NCBI GenBank assembly: GCA_963978895.1
Contig: OZ022240.1
Location: 6,857,737-6,921,736, forward strand
Length of the DNA: 64,000 nucleotides
DNA from: Erpobdella octoculata
Taxonomy: Eukaryota > Annelida > Clitellata > Hirudinida > Erpobdellidae
Reading direction: 5' to 3'
Position 1 is the first letter of the stretch, and each line of letters starts with the position of its first letter. Under the pieces are notes generated by a model. The model ran no database searches. It was not told the origin of the DNA and was given only the letters and a program-made list of their open reading frames with translations. The translations under genes and the position numbers were made by a program. Below, piece after piece: positions 26,041 through 39,800 of this stretch.

Positions 26041-29000
26041 GTATGTATGTATATAATATGTACATTGAAAAACTATTAAAATACTTTACCTTCTTCATTT
26101 GCTTATTTCACTAAAATAAAAAATATATTTAGGAAATAGTAGATGTCTCCTCACTCACTTGGAGAAATCTGTAAAATCTTTTTAGTTAAATGTCTATGCA
26201 GTGGTATTTTAATTAAGCATCTGCGTCCCGATATCGTTATCTCGAATTCAATCCAGATTTCAAAACGATATGGGAGATCCTGCGAGGAAGTCTCGTATCG
26301 AAATGAAATAGCGAGACTTAAATTTGGTTCTCGTATAAAGTCTCGAAACAAATACCGAGATTTTTTAAAAATATTTTCCAATAAATAACCAAAGTCATAC
26401 ATATTTAATTAACGATTGTCACAACTGTTTATAACTATTACACTTTAAATTGGAATGATTCTTTTAGTGTTTCGATATCCGTAATTGACCGTAATAGTAG
26501 CTCATCTAAGATATATCTTTATAATCTCGATTATATTCTTGGATGTGTGTGTTTCACCTGTAGTGTGCACGTCGTCTGCAGCTGGAACTCGAAACTTTCT
26601 CAGCTTCTTTCTTGCTATTTCTAACTGGATTCGCCATCGCCTATAAATAAACCCACTGGGTTTTTTTTTTCACTTTCTTAATTCTTGCATAGAGGCACTT
26701 TCTCGTGTTTGTCATCATGCCGCGTCAGCGGGGTCAAATCTGGGAGTACTTTGAGGAAAAGACGGTCACGCAGAAAGTCAATAACAGGGATGTAGAAGTA
26801 AATCTTGCCAGATGCAAAGACTGCAGGAAACAGTATCATTTTAATCTAATCTTAGTAATCTAGTAATCTCAATCTCAGTAATCTGCAATCTATTTCTATC
26901 TCCATTGGTTTTTCCACTTTCACTATTGAATTGCCTAAAAATGTCGTTCTTTTGGTGTGCTCTAGAAGGTTTTCTACTTTTCAATTACTTGAAAAAATAA
27001 TTTTAATTTTTCTTTTCATCGGCAAGTATAATCATTTAATTAAATTGATAAACTACCGCATAATGCGAACTAAATAAATACTTACTATCGGCGGTAGCGA
27101 TTTATTTAGAGTCTAAATTTAGACAAATAGATGTACCGAAACTAAACAAATGAAACTTATTTCAAGTTGTAAAAAAAAATTAAATTTGGTAAATTTTTTA
27201 ATTTTGTCTGTCGCGTATAGTTCATCATTCTATGTTATCTCGTTTTATTCGAGACAAAATTTCCACTTCAGTCGAGATCCCGATATCGTATCGAAATGGC
27301 CTCGTTATTGATCGAGGCGTCTCGTTTAATTTGAGACAAATTTCAGAAATCGTATCGTATCGTTCCAAAAAAATAACGGGACGCAGAAGCTTAATTTTAA
27401 TAGTTATATTAGGGATGTCACGGGTACCCGAACCCGAGTTCGGTACTACCCGGTCTTTTTCTGATACCCGAACTCGAACCCGAAAATGTGAAAATTTGAT
27501 ACCCGAACCCGAAAATGTGAAAACTTGATACCCGAACCCGAAAATGAGAAAACTTGAAACCCGAACTCGAACCCGAAAATGTGAAAACTTGATACCCGAA
27601 CCGGAAAATTGATAAGCCTAATACCCGAACTCGGAGTTGTGAACAAATAAATTACAAGTTTTGTTGACGTAACATATTATACTAATCGCGAGCTGTTTTG
27701 TATTATCACCTTTGCGTAACAAATTACACAAATACGTCATTTTATTAGTGATTGTGTAAGCTAGACCACTAATCCGTTTAATTATCAGGCCGGACCGAGC
27801 CGCGAACGAACTAAAATAATTAAGCCTCCTTCGGTCGAAGAAATCGCGGATAGCCATGACTCTAAACTTTTTACTTCAGTTATATAACCTTATATTTATT
27901 CATTCATATACTCAAAGTTTTTCTGATATAACAAAGACCCTTTGTTATAAAGATAATCTTGCATAATCCTAAACTTTAACTGACAAAGTCTATAAATGAT
28001 CTCTGCGTCACAGTCATTTTATTGGCAAATGTGTAAGCTAGAACTTAATCCGCCTGATTACCCGACCGGACCGAGCCGCGAAAAAAATTAATAAATTAGA
28101 ATAATTTAAGAGGTAACGTATTATACTAATCGCAAGCCATGCAAGTTTTGTATTATCACCTTTGCGTAACAAATAACACAAATAGGTCATTTTATTGGTG
28201 AGTGTGTAAGCTAGACCACTAATCCGCCTGATTATCTGGCCGGACCGAGCCGCGAACAAACTAAAATAATTAAGCCTCCTTCGGCCAAAGAAATCACATT
28301 ATTTGGAAAGCTAAAAAATAACTTGCTAGAGTTTATTCAATACGTGTAATGTCCAATGGATGAATTGATCGCTCTCGTTTGTATATGTATATACACTAGG
28401 TAAATTTAAAATCAATCCAGGAATTTGAAATCCCAAACCCGGTTTTTGGAAAACTACAAACCCGAACCCGAAAACATGAGTTTCACAAACCCGAACCCGA
28501 AAACTAGAGTTTTACAAACCCGAACCCGAAAAGTCTAGTTTCACAAACCCGAACCCGAAAACTCTAGTTTCACAAACCCGAACCCGAAAACTCCAAAAAG
28601 TACTACCCGTGACATCCCTAAGTTATATATATATTTTGAAGATTTGTAAAACTGTTGAAATTTATAATATTATAACTGGATATTATAAAATTTTAACTAT
28701 TAAAAATAAAAAAAAATTTTTGTTTTTAAATTCAAGTGTTATTAATTATATGATAACTAAATAAAATTAAAATTAAACCATTTACAGGGTCTCTCTGTAT
28801 TGGAATATTCAGACATCTCCGTTGTTATATTAGTTCATTTCTTTTTTCTGATTTCTTACATCACAAAGATTTTTCTTTATGCCAGTTTTTTCAATAAGCC
28901 TTTACTGGCGTCGATGATGACTGTGTCTTCGTTTATTCTGTTTTTCTTCATAAGTCAAGAACTGGGTGACTTGGAACCTGCGTTGGCATTCTATGAGAAG

Positions 29001-32000
29001 ATGCTCTTTGTTAGAATCTTGTGCTTTTTATTTAAACTTATGAGTTTTTTTATTTAAATTTATGAGTTTTTTTAATTTAAATTTTTGAGTTTTAATCAAG
29101 TTTTTGTTTTGTAAGTCCGGACTTGATTTGTTCTTAGACATTCCAGTATATAAATGCGTCTTCAGACTAATGATTAAAATATATTTTAGTGTCTGATAAG
29201 CTTTGTACCGTTTGCCTACTTCACTAAATACATGGGCATCTACGAAACAATTGGCGTCGGAGTCCAATGGGATAACATCCACTTGCATCCACTTCAGAAT
29301 CAGTCGTTCAATATATTATGGTGCATTCTTATGATGTTTTTGGACTCGATCTTCAATATTTTTGTTCTGTTTTTCAAAGAAAAAGGTGACCTTACTGAAA
29401 TTTTATTCAAAACATATTGAACATCCGCTAAATGTAATTATTGCATGCATGTTATTCATAATGCAGTTACGTCAAACGTGCTAGCTATCATATTGTCTTC
29501 AAGCAACTCTGTTGTGTAACCAATGTGATTATTAAACTTTTACAAGAATATGTAAAGGAATTCTTTTTTTGGAAAAACATTTTCCATTATAACGGTTATG
29601 ATGGAAAATCAGATAATTTGGAGCTACATTAATAGTACTGTCTCCTTTTTATATTGCCAACAGAAATCCTGCAGACTTAATGCATATTTAAGATAATGAT
29701 GAAAATTATATTTGAAAAGGTTTGAAGTGGCTCAAATCCTGAAGTTTTTCAAAGTCATTGATTTTCAATATTAGTGAATATTAGGCTCATAATGACTGTG
29801 TAATGTGTAATAATTTTTAAAACGGTGGAAAACATTTAAATGAACAGACTGACATTTTAAAATATTTTTATGAATTGTCAGCTATATTTTTTTTATAAAA
29901 GGTAATAGAATGCATAATCATTGACAACAAGTCTATGTGACAACCTTTCATTGTATTTGTTTTGTTTTCTACTGTTATGCACCCATTCAGTTCAATGAGG
30001 GCCTCTGTGGTAAAAGAGTTTGACATGCCTGATATTGGATGTGATTAAAAACATATTATTTTTATAACTTCTTTAGGTTGTAATATATGAGCATAAAGTA
30101 TTGACAGTTAATTTTTAGTTAAGTCATTATACAATTATAGGCGTAGAGTTATAGGGGGTGACAGAGCAAGCTGTACCCGGTCAAAATCTTGTCCCCCATT
30201 GGGAAAAATTTTTGCTTCTCTAGATGTATTGTATGTTAATTCAATAATTATGAAAATAACCTACAAATATTCTCATAACCTTCTTGGTTTCTGAATTGTT
30301 CTGGAAAAACTGGTTTACATGCTGGCTTTGCTCCCCCCTTCTCTGCATGAAAAAGGGAAACTTTACGACTTTGATAAGAATTAGTATTTATCTTGTTTTT
30401 TTTTAATGTGAAGTAAATTGCAACTTGGAGGTGCTTGCAGGTTTTGTACATTTGATTTAAATAATTTTATGAAATTACCATTAACAATAATAGAATCGAT
30501 AATCCTTAATTCTTTAACAGGATTTGCTGTTTTTGAAAATTTCTTCGAAATGTTCAGAAGAAAAAGATATAAAATGGCTCCACCAAATTTCGTTCTGGAG
30601 CCTAGTATTGAAAATGTTATAAATGTGAATGAAAGTGCTGGTAAACCAAAGAAGACAGCTGCAACAGAGAATAAGCTCAATATCAATTATGCTCAATCTG
30701 ATGAAGGCGGATCTCGCATGGATGGATCTCGTTTGGATGGATCCCGTATTGATGTATCTCGTGGAAGAGAATCTCATAAAGATGATGCTCATAAAAATGA
30801 ATTTCCAAAAACCGAATCTAACAAGCCTCGCCGACAGAAAGGGAAATTAGAAAAAGATGCCGCAAGTATCCGCAGCGAAGATAAGAAAGTTAAAAGCAAA
30901 AAAAACAAATCCGTGAAGAAGAACGAGGATACAATCAGCTTAAGAGTAACGAAGGTTCAAAAGAATAAAGAAACAGAAAAATATGACAGTGTTATGAGTT
31001 CAAAGCCAGTTGCCATAACAAAGAGTATTAGTTTCCTCAACGTTCGGCCGCCAGAATCGGCTAAAAGTGCAGAATCCGAGTATGTGGATTCGTTAGGGAT
31101 AGGTAAGTCTGATAATAAATATAGATTAATAATTATAATATTAAATTAATAGAGTTTCACATAAATGATCTTTTAAGTTAACATTAAAAACAAATGGCGC
31201 CATCTTTGTCATTAAAAAGTTTTAAATTATAATTATTATTACATTACTAGTTTTGTACAGCAATTTTTTTTTTTTACAAAAATAAACACAACATATACGT
31301 CTCGTGCATTATCTGTTTGCATACTGCATGTAAGTTCTAAGATTATAATCATTGATATAATTTGCCTAACGCTTCTATTCTAGAACGGAATATTCTATTA
31401 AAAAACATAATTGATACTAAAGGTTTGGATTTCAGTGACGCACCCAACATTTTTTAAGGGGTCTAACCCCAAAATCTTCCCCTTGTTGAATTTTATTACT
31501 TTATTTCTGATATTTCAATGCAGTTTCATCGCTCGTTCTCCCCGGCGGCCATCACGAAGCTCGGAAGGAAAACCAAAAAGCTAGCGTTTCCGTTGTGGAT
31601 TTGACGAAGATTTTTAAGAGAAAAGCTGGTCCTGTGTTGAAGAACGTAAATGTTGAGTTTTATGAAAATCAGGTCACTTTCATCATGGGACACAATGGAT
31701 CTGGAAAATCAGTGCTAATGTTTGTTCCATGTGTTAAAAATAAATAAATAAATGGCAAACGGGATGGCATCTAAGAATATTAGTTGGGCTGCATTTGGCT
31801 GCCTAATTTATTTAGTTTATTTCTTGAAAATTTAAATTTTGTAGTTAATGTTTAATTCTTTAAAATAGTTCCTTTTTGATATTATGATGAGCCTCATCAA
31901 CCAGAGGGCAAAGGTTACACCTAAGGGGCTTGCATGTTTTTATGGTTCCTGTTTGTTTGTTTTTTTGGCTAGCCATTAAAATGTATTCAAAGTTCATTTT

Positions 32001-34221
32001 ATAAATGACTGTACTCACGAACTGGCTTAACATTTTCGGAAAACTATCAAAGATTATAACAAATATTTTGAAGCAAATAAATGCCCACATGAGTGTTTTA
32101 TGTTATTTTTTATTTATCTTTATTTTTTTAGAGTTTTAATTATTTATTTGTTTTGTTACGACAGGTCCGTTATTGCTGGAATGATGAAAAGTACTAGCGG
32201 AAAAGTTTACATCCTTGAAATGGATAGTAGATTAAATTTAAACAAATCGTATAATGTCATCAGTTTCTGTCCTCAGACAAATATTCTATTTGATCAGTGG
32301 GTTTTTAATCTTATTGTGCTATTCAATTAAAATTATAACAAGATTAATGTGTAACTGGATTATTTAATAATTCATCAATATTTCTAGTGGCTATAAGTCA
32401 ATGTTGTCCTTGAGAGTATAAGTAGCGGCTCTATTCGAAAAATAGTTGTAAAATGTCATTTTGTCTTATAAATTGTTGATGTGGTTAATTAAGAGTTTGT
32501 TAGATAGGGTGTACTCTAGAAACAGTGATTGAAACAATGAACTTCAAGTTGAAAACCTTATCAAGAGAATACGATAGCCTGCCTGCCGGTACTCCATAGT
32601 TAACAAAAGAAATAATGTTTGAATGTCACAGTAATATGTTTTAATGTCACAATAATATGTTTGAATGTCACAGTAATATGTTTTAATGTCACAATAATAT
32701 GTTTGAATGTCACAGTAATATGTTTGAATGTCACAATAATATGTTTGAATGTCACAGTAATTATGTTTGAACATCACAGTAATATGTTTGAAGGCTGCAG
32801 TAATATGTTTGAATACCACAGTAATATTGAGGCGCTGGTGGCAGAGCGGTAGAGCGCTCGCCTGTGTATCGTTAGGTCGGCAGTTCAAGCCTCACCTGCG
32901 TCACCAGCGTAACTCCCTTAGGCAAGGAGTTCACTCGCATTGCTTTCTCATGTCTATGAAAATAGCGTGTTCTTCGAAGTTTCCGATCCAAAGGAACCTT
33001 CGTAAGCGCCTCTGACTTATCTGGCGCTATATAAATTCATTATTATTATTATTATTATTATTAATATGTTTGATTATCACAGTAATATGTTTGAATGCCA
33101 CAGTAATATGTTTGAATGACACAGTAATATGTTTCAATGACACAGTAATATGTTTGAATGCCACTGTAATATGTTTGAATGCCACTGTAATTATGTTTGA
33201 TTATCACAGTAATATGTTTGAATACCACAGTAATATGTTTGATTATCACAGTAATATGTTTGAATGCCACAGTAATATGTTTGAATGCCACAGTAATATG
33301 TTTGAATGACACAGTAATATGTTTCAATGACACAGTAATATGTTTGAATGCCACTGTAATATGTTTGAATGCCGCAGTAATATGTTTGAATGCCACTGTA
33401 GTTATGTTTGAATATCACAGTTATATGTTTGAATGCCACAGTAGTTATGTTTGAATGTCACAGTAATATGTTTCAATGACACATTAAAATGTTTTAACAT
33501 TACAGCGACATGTTTGAACATCACAGTAATATGTTTTAACGTCACAGTAATATGTTGGAATGTCACAGTAATATGATGGAATGTCACAACTTGTTCTATT
33601 CGTAACTAAAAATAATATTTTTGTAATTTTTAGACTATCTGTTGAACAAAACATGTTGTTTTTTGGAGGGTTAAAGGGTCTACCAGATGAAGTTTTATAT
33701 GAAGAATATTTGAAAATAATAGAAGAAATTGGATTGAAACCCAAGCTAGAAACTTCTGCTAAAAGTTTATCGGGTATTTTAATATTAATATTATTTAATT
33801 AAATTCTTATTTAACATTATTCCTTCATTTTTAACAATTCAGGATAAATATTTCTATGAGCTCAACTTTTTAAAGTGGGAAAGAGTCAAAATTTCACATT
33901 CTAAAAAAGGCCTACTGCCATTATAAATTGTTTAATGGTACATATTGTGTTTAGGATGGTTAATTATAATTTGATGATTAGAACTAGAAACAGTCTGTCA
34001 ATAATGACGGCTTTTTTAAACATCATTATATATTTGCAGAACCACCTTTTTTGATCTATAGAACTGACAGTGTACAATTGCGTAATAACTTTTATTAAAG
34101 GCCTGCACACACCCATTTTATCAACAGTTGACTCTGCTGATCACTGCAGATGCCGTGTTATGCAAAATTGCTAACATACATACATACATACATACATACA
34201 TACATACATACATACATACAT

Positions 34222-34252
<31 letters not shown>

Positions 34253-36821
34253 TGCATACATAAGGGCGCTAGTGGCAATGTGGTAAAACATTTGCCTGTT
34301 GCCCTGAGGTCCATGGAGGGTGTGTGAAGGCAGGCACCTTAAAAATCTACCTCTAGATATTCAGGACTTTGCCGTGATGTGCCCTAGTTTACTTGGATTG
34401 CTCAGGTTCAGTGCAGTGTCTTGCGTGGTTAACTAACTCCTTTCACTAACCTTAAACAAAACAAGAAAACCTTAAAAAACTTCGTTTTTTTAAAATCCTT
34501 TATAATTTTGTAATTTGTTTCTCTACATAAAATTTTGTCAAATTGATCTGAAAATTTAATGAAATGTGTCCGCAGCAACAAATAAACTCACCAAGTTTTA
34601 ACTTGATTGTGAGGATTGAAAAGTTAAGCTTTTTTCGAATCAACATTGAATAAGCAAATTTTATATTAAAAATTTTTATAATTGAAAATTAAAATTAATT
34701 ATATCTATATATATACCTTTCACTGGAGACTTTTTCAATCAGACGCAACAGCTTACGAAACTCACGAACACCAAGAAATTTTTGAATGAAATGATACATA
34801 TTTGTATCTTGGTCATGAGCTAAAAAATATAAACACATATAAAGATATGTATCATTTCGTTTGAAAGTTTCTTGGTGTTCGTGAGTTTCGTAAGCTGTCG
34901 CGTCTGACTGAAAACGTCTACAGTAAGAGAAGGGCCATAAAACATGAACCAGTTACAACAGCATCAGTAGGTTGTGCATTTTAGGTCACAGTTTTACAAA
35001 CTATTTATCACATGCATTTGAGCCACCATGCTGGTACTTATTTCACTAGCATTTGCAGGAATGTTTCATCTAAAACATCTTCAGGACATGTTTTGTGCTT
35101 GAAACTACCCAGCTTAAATGTCTGCTGATGATAACAGATAGCTTAGTTTCTAGCGAATGTTCAAATAAATATTTTTGTGTTTTTCAAATGTCAATGTGGA
35201 TGTTCAATAGAGAAATAAATTAATAAAACTGTTATTTGCTATGAACACAGGAGAAATGAGACGTCTTCTTTCTATCGCTATAACATACCTTGGTTCTCCA
35301 AGTGTTATTGTTCTTGATCAGCCTACTTTAAATCTCGATGTGTCTGCAATAAAGACTGTCTGGAAATTTCTAGAAAATTATAGAAATGGTTTGATAAAAT
35401 TTTATTTATATGTTCCTATGTTCAATAAGGTATATGCAAATATTATATAAATTGATATAAAGAAAGTATTACTATTATTAAACAGTTGTTAATGCTACGA
35501 GTGCCATTCACATTACATTAAGTAATTCTGACAATATCGCAGTTGTAGAATATACTTTTTTGTAAAAATTCTTGAGCACCAGTTAATATTAATATTTTAG
35601 GACATACAACCATTGTATCTTCTCATTCAATTGAGGAAATTGAAGCAATGAGTGATCGAATTGTAATTTTGTGGGAAGGCAATCTGGTTTGCTCTGGATC
35701 TTCTAAGTTTTTAAAGAAAGATCTGGGAAAAGGATATAAACTTGTTATTGAACTGCAAGATCAATTTCAGAACTGTAATCACTTTAAACCATTTTTTAAC
35801 AATTTAAATAAACAACCATAATATTAATTGTAACCATAAATATTGTTGTACACTTGTACAGGTGTACAAATGTACAATTCATAAATATTGTTGTACATAT
35901 GTACATGTGTTCAAATGTAAAATTAATAAATATTGTTTTACATATGTACAGGTGTAAAAATATAAAAAATTCCTTAGCATTCTGCTGGTTAATATATTTA
36001 CAACAACTATAGTTATAAATATAATAACTGTGAGATAAAACTAAGAAAGTTTAATGAACATTGATGTAACAACAATTACCAATATCTACATACAATAACT
36101 TCTGCACCTTTTTGCATCTGAGTTTTATTTTAAAAGTTATCAAAGTGCTTAAATATCTATGTTCATATTTATGAGCATTGATATTTTCTTGTTATAGCTT
36201 CTAAATTTTTTAATACCTAACTTATAATGTTCTGAAAACTGATTTTAATATAAGTTTAGGTCCAAATCATTGCAAACTTTCAAGGTCTCTTACTCTCTCT
36301 CAGTTATTTCTGAGCATTTTTTCAACTCTCAGCATGTAGATGTTTAATAGAAACAACTGTTGTCCTGGGATCAGTAGGCACTGACTCCACACTCCACAGC
36401 AATATATATATATATAGGGCGTTTAAAACCACTTCTCTCCTTGATCATCGTTACCTGACTTGTGGCCCTGTAGAAGCATCCACTTCATTTCAGTTTTTAT
36501 AAAGCCTCAATTTTATATTAATTGTAATATATTAATGTAACTTTTAATAACATGAACAACTTATTATTTATAATAACTTTTTTTTTATTTAATTTTTTAT
36601 TTATACTAGTTTTAAAATAGAATTTAATATATTAAAGACTATTTTGATGTCAGTAAGCTAATAGTTGCTGCTCTGTTGCAATAAAGATGTGTTTAGTTTT
36701 AAACGTTCTTAGCCAATCAATTTCAGTTAGAGTATATATAAACATGAGAGTTTTCATAATATCTATTCCGCAATGGTGAAAGTTTTAATTAATGCACACT
36801 TGTTGAATATGTTTTATTCTC

Positions 36822-36856
<35 letters not shown>

Positions 36857-39800
36857 CTTTTTTAAATTTATATTTTTAAAAGTGTTTGCGGAATTTGTTG
36901 TTAAATAGAACAAGTTAACTCTATTAAGAATATTGTGTTCTTGTTTCTCCTTCCAGTCCAGTTTAATGCTAATCAGTCAAAACACACCACCCTCATCACT
37001 GAATTTGTACAAAAATACTCCAGTAAAGCTGAGGTGTACAATGAGTCTACAGCATCGAATGAAATTATTTACATGCTTCCCTTTGAAGATGAATCTAGCT
37101 CGCAGTATTTAAACTTGTTCAAAGCTTTAGAGAAAAACAAGAAACAACTTCATATCAAAAACATAAGCTTCAATAACCCTGGTCTGGAAGATGTTAGTTG
37201 AAAGCATTTTAATTAATAATTGTTTGTTCATCAAACTCTTTCAATAAGCAATAACAGTTATATCAATAGCAATAATAATCTATATATGTGTATTTGTGTA
37301 TATATAAAAGGCAATGTGTGTGTATGGTTATCACATCTCAACCACTGGTGGAATCTAAAAATTTGTCATGAAGGTGGTGCTCATTGAGAAAAAGAAAGTT
37401 TTAAGCAATTTAAATGAAAATCTAATCATTATTACTTCAAATTTTATTAGCAAAAATTGGAAAAAAAAACCACACAAAATGGGCAATACCAGTTAACCCT
37501 GCTAGTAATTAATATCAACTGTTTTACCATTGATATAACAGTTATATCAATAGCAATAATAATCTATATATGTGTATTTGTGTATATATAAAAGGCAATG
37601 TGTGTGTATGGTTATCACATCTCAACCACTGGTGGAATCTAATAATTTGTCATGAAGGTGGTGCTCATTGAGAAAAAGAAAGTTTTAAGCAATTTAAATG
37701 AAAATCTAATCATTATTACTTCAAATTTTATTAGCAAAAATTGGAAAAAAAACCACACACAAAATGGGCAATACCAGTTAACCCTGCTAGTAATTAATAT
37801 CAACTGTTTTACCATTGATAGGTTTGTTTTAAGATGTTAAGTGTAATGTATATTTTTGAGATCAGCAAATTAGCGATTGGGTGTGACAGCAACAATCTAG
37901 TTTTTTATATTTATGGAATAGCATTTTTTTTATAATTAAGTTAATTTGTGTTAGAAATTTTAATAATGAAATGAAGAGGATGATGCATCATATGTCAATT
38001 TCAATTTATCCATATGGATAATAGAAACTCAACTCTATTGCAGATACACATCATCATTTTGCCACCAGAGCTCCTGAATTAATTTTTAATAATTTAATTT
38101 TTTTTTAAATAAATATAGTATAATTTTTAATAGGTTTTAAATGCTAAAATTTTTGCGGCAGGTTTATATGAAATCAAGTACCATTATTGAAGGGGATGCA
38201 CTTCAAATTCAGAAATCTGAAGGTTACAATTTAATAAATTAAAGAAATATATATATTTTCTTGTTTTTTTCTTGAAAGCAGTTATCATGTAAAATATCTA
38301 AAGAAAGTCCCAGGTTTGATACAAGACAAATTGCAATCTTGTGATCAACACAAATGTTCACTGTCTATTTGGGCTAGTAAAGCCTGTTACCATTTTGAGG
38401 CATAGATGTTATATGAGTCAGGCCATTGTTATTTTAAATTAAATTTGTCAAATTACTGTGAACTAATGTTGGGATCCAGATTTTTAATTTTAAAAAATAA
38501 ATATTATTTTAATGTTAGTTTCAGAACTAGACTTGGGAACAATTTATAGATACAAACGGGCACAGGGATCGGCTCTTGCAATTTTACAATACACAGCATT
38601 ATTGGCCAAAAAATTATTATGCACCATTCGAAATACCAAGTTTTTATTACTTCAGGTTACATTATTATTATTATTAATAATGAATTTTACATATATTTTT
38701 ATTAATTATCAATGGCATCAATTAAAGCATGTTAATAACAAACATTACTAAGCTAACCAATGTTTTAACCTGATCACAATTGCACATTGGAAAGTTCTAT
38801 TAAGAGACTTGGTAATATAGAGGTAGAGACTTTTTGCTTTTAAGCTGGGGTACCAGGTGTTATTTTCTGAGCTTGACAAAGTATCCACTTGAGCAAATAG
38901 CTAACTATTCTGCTCTTAAAAACTCAGCTTTTTATCTACCTGTCATGTTCAAAGAACAGCTGTCTGGTTTTGATAGGGCTCACAGCAAAAAGGCACATAC
39001 GATTGATAATGATGCCGCTATAATCGAACTTGATTTAATTAGTTTTTATTTGTTCTATAAATAAATTGAATTTATTTGTTCTCAGATTCTTCTCCCCAGT
39101 TGTTTTCTTTTAGCTTTTCTGCTTTTCTTGAAAATAAGAGAAATTATCCGGACAGTTCCTGTGGAATTGGAAATCCATCCCTGGTTAATGGTAACTTCAG
39201 ATAAATCACCTCTTCATACCTTCCTAGCGTACGTCGTTTCAATTTAATGTATAACATGGAGTACAGTTAGTTACTTAAAAATATATAAAAATATAAAAAA
39301 AAATAGAAATATAAATCAAGACTCCAATTTTGTGAGCAGTTATAGATGAAAAGTTAGAAACTTTGTAAGCTCCAAAATACTCTGAGTGAAACGTCCTCTA
39401 TGCACCACTGTCTTTCTACAGCTTATTTTTCTTCGTTGTTTCTAAAAAAATCTTGAATTGCACTCCAGTATCTGATGTATCTGTTTACAAGATGGTATAC
39501 ATATTCTTAAAAAACCTAGTGTTTCCAGCCATTTTGAAGACTTTAAAGGAATGAATAAATTGTTGAATATCTTATAAAAAATGGTGTTAAAAAAGCGTTG
39601 TAATTTTTTTTTCAGCAGTCTCTTACATACAGAGATTTTAGATAACCATAACATTGTTGATGCTGCTTTGATATGAAAATCCTTCATTAAACTCTTAGTC
39701 ATTGTGTCAATAGTTCCGAAAATTTAATTATTTTTGTATTATTTTAAATGAGACTAAAGCTCAAATATTTTGATATTTTATGTATGTAATTTATGATCAT

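Noticed and set aside
28440..28600. Telomere-like CCCGAA repeats
   Set aside because: They are bounded by inverted repeats and a TSD, so they belong to a hAT-type element.
32544..33454. Repetitive ITVAFKH / VICLNAT frames
   Set aside because: Produced by the 21-bp minisatellite in both strands.
34100..34300. CRISPR-like spaced repeats
   Set aside because: Simple microsatellite in a eukaryotic intron; no spacer structure.
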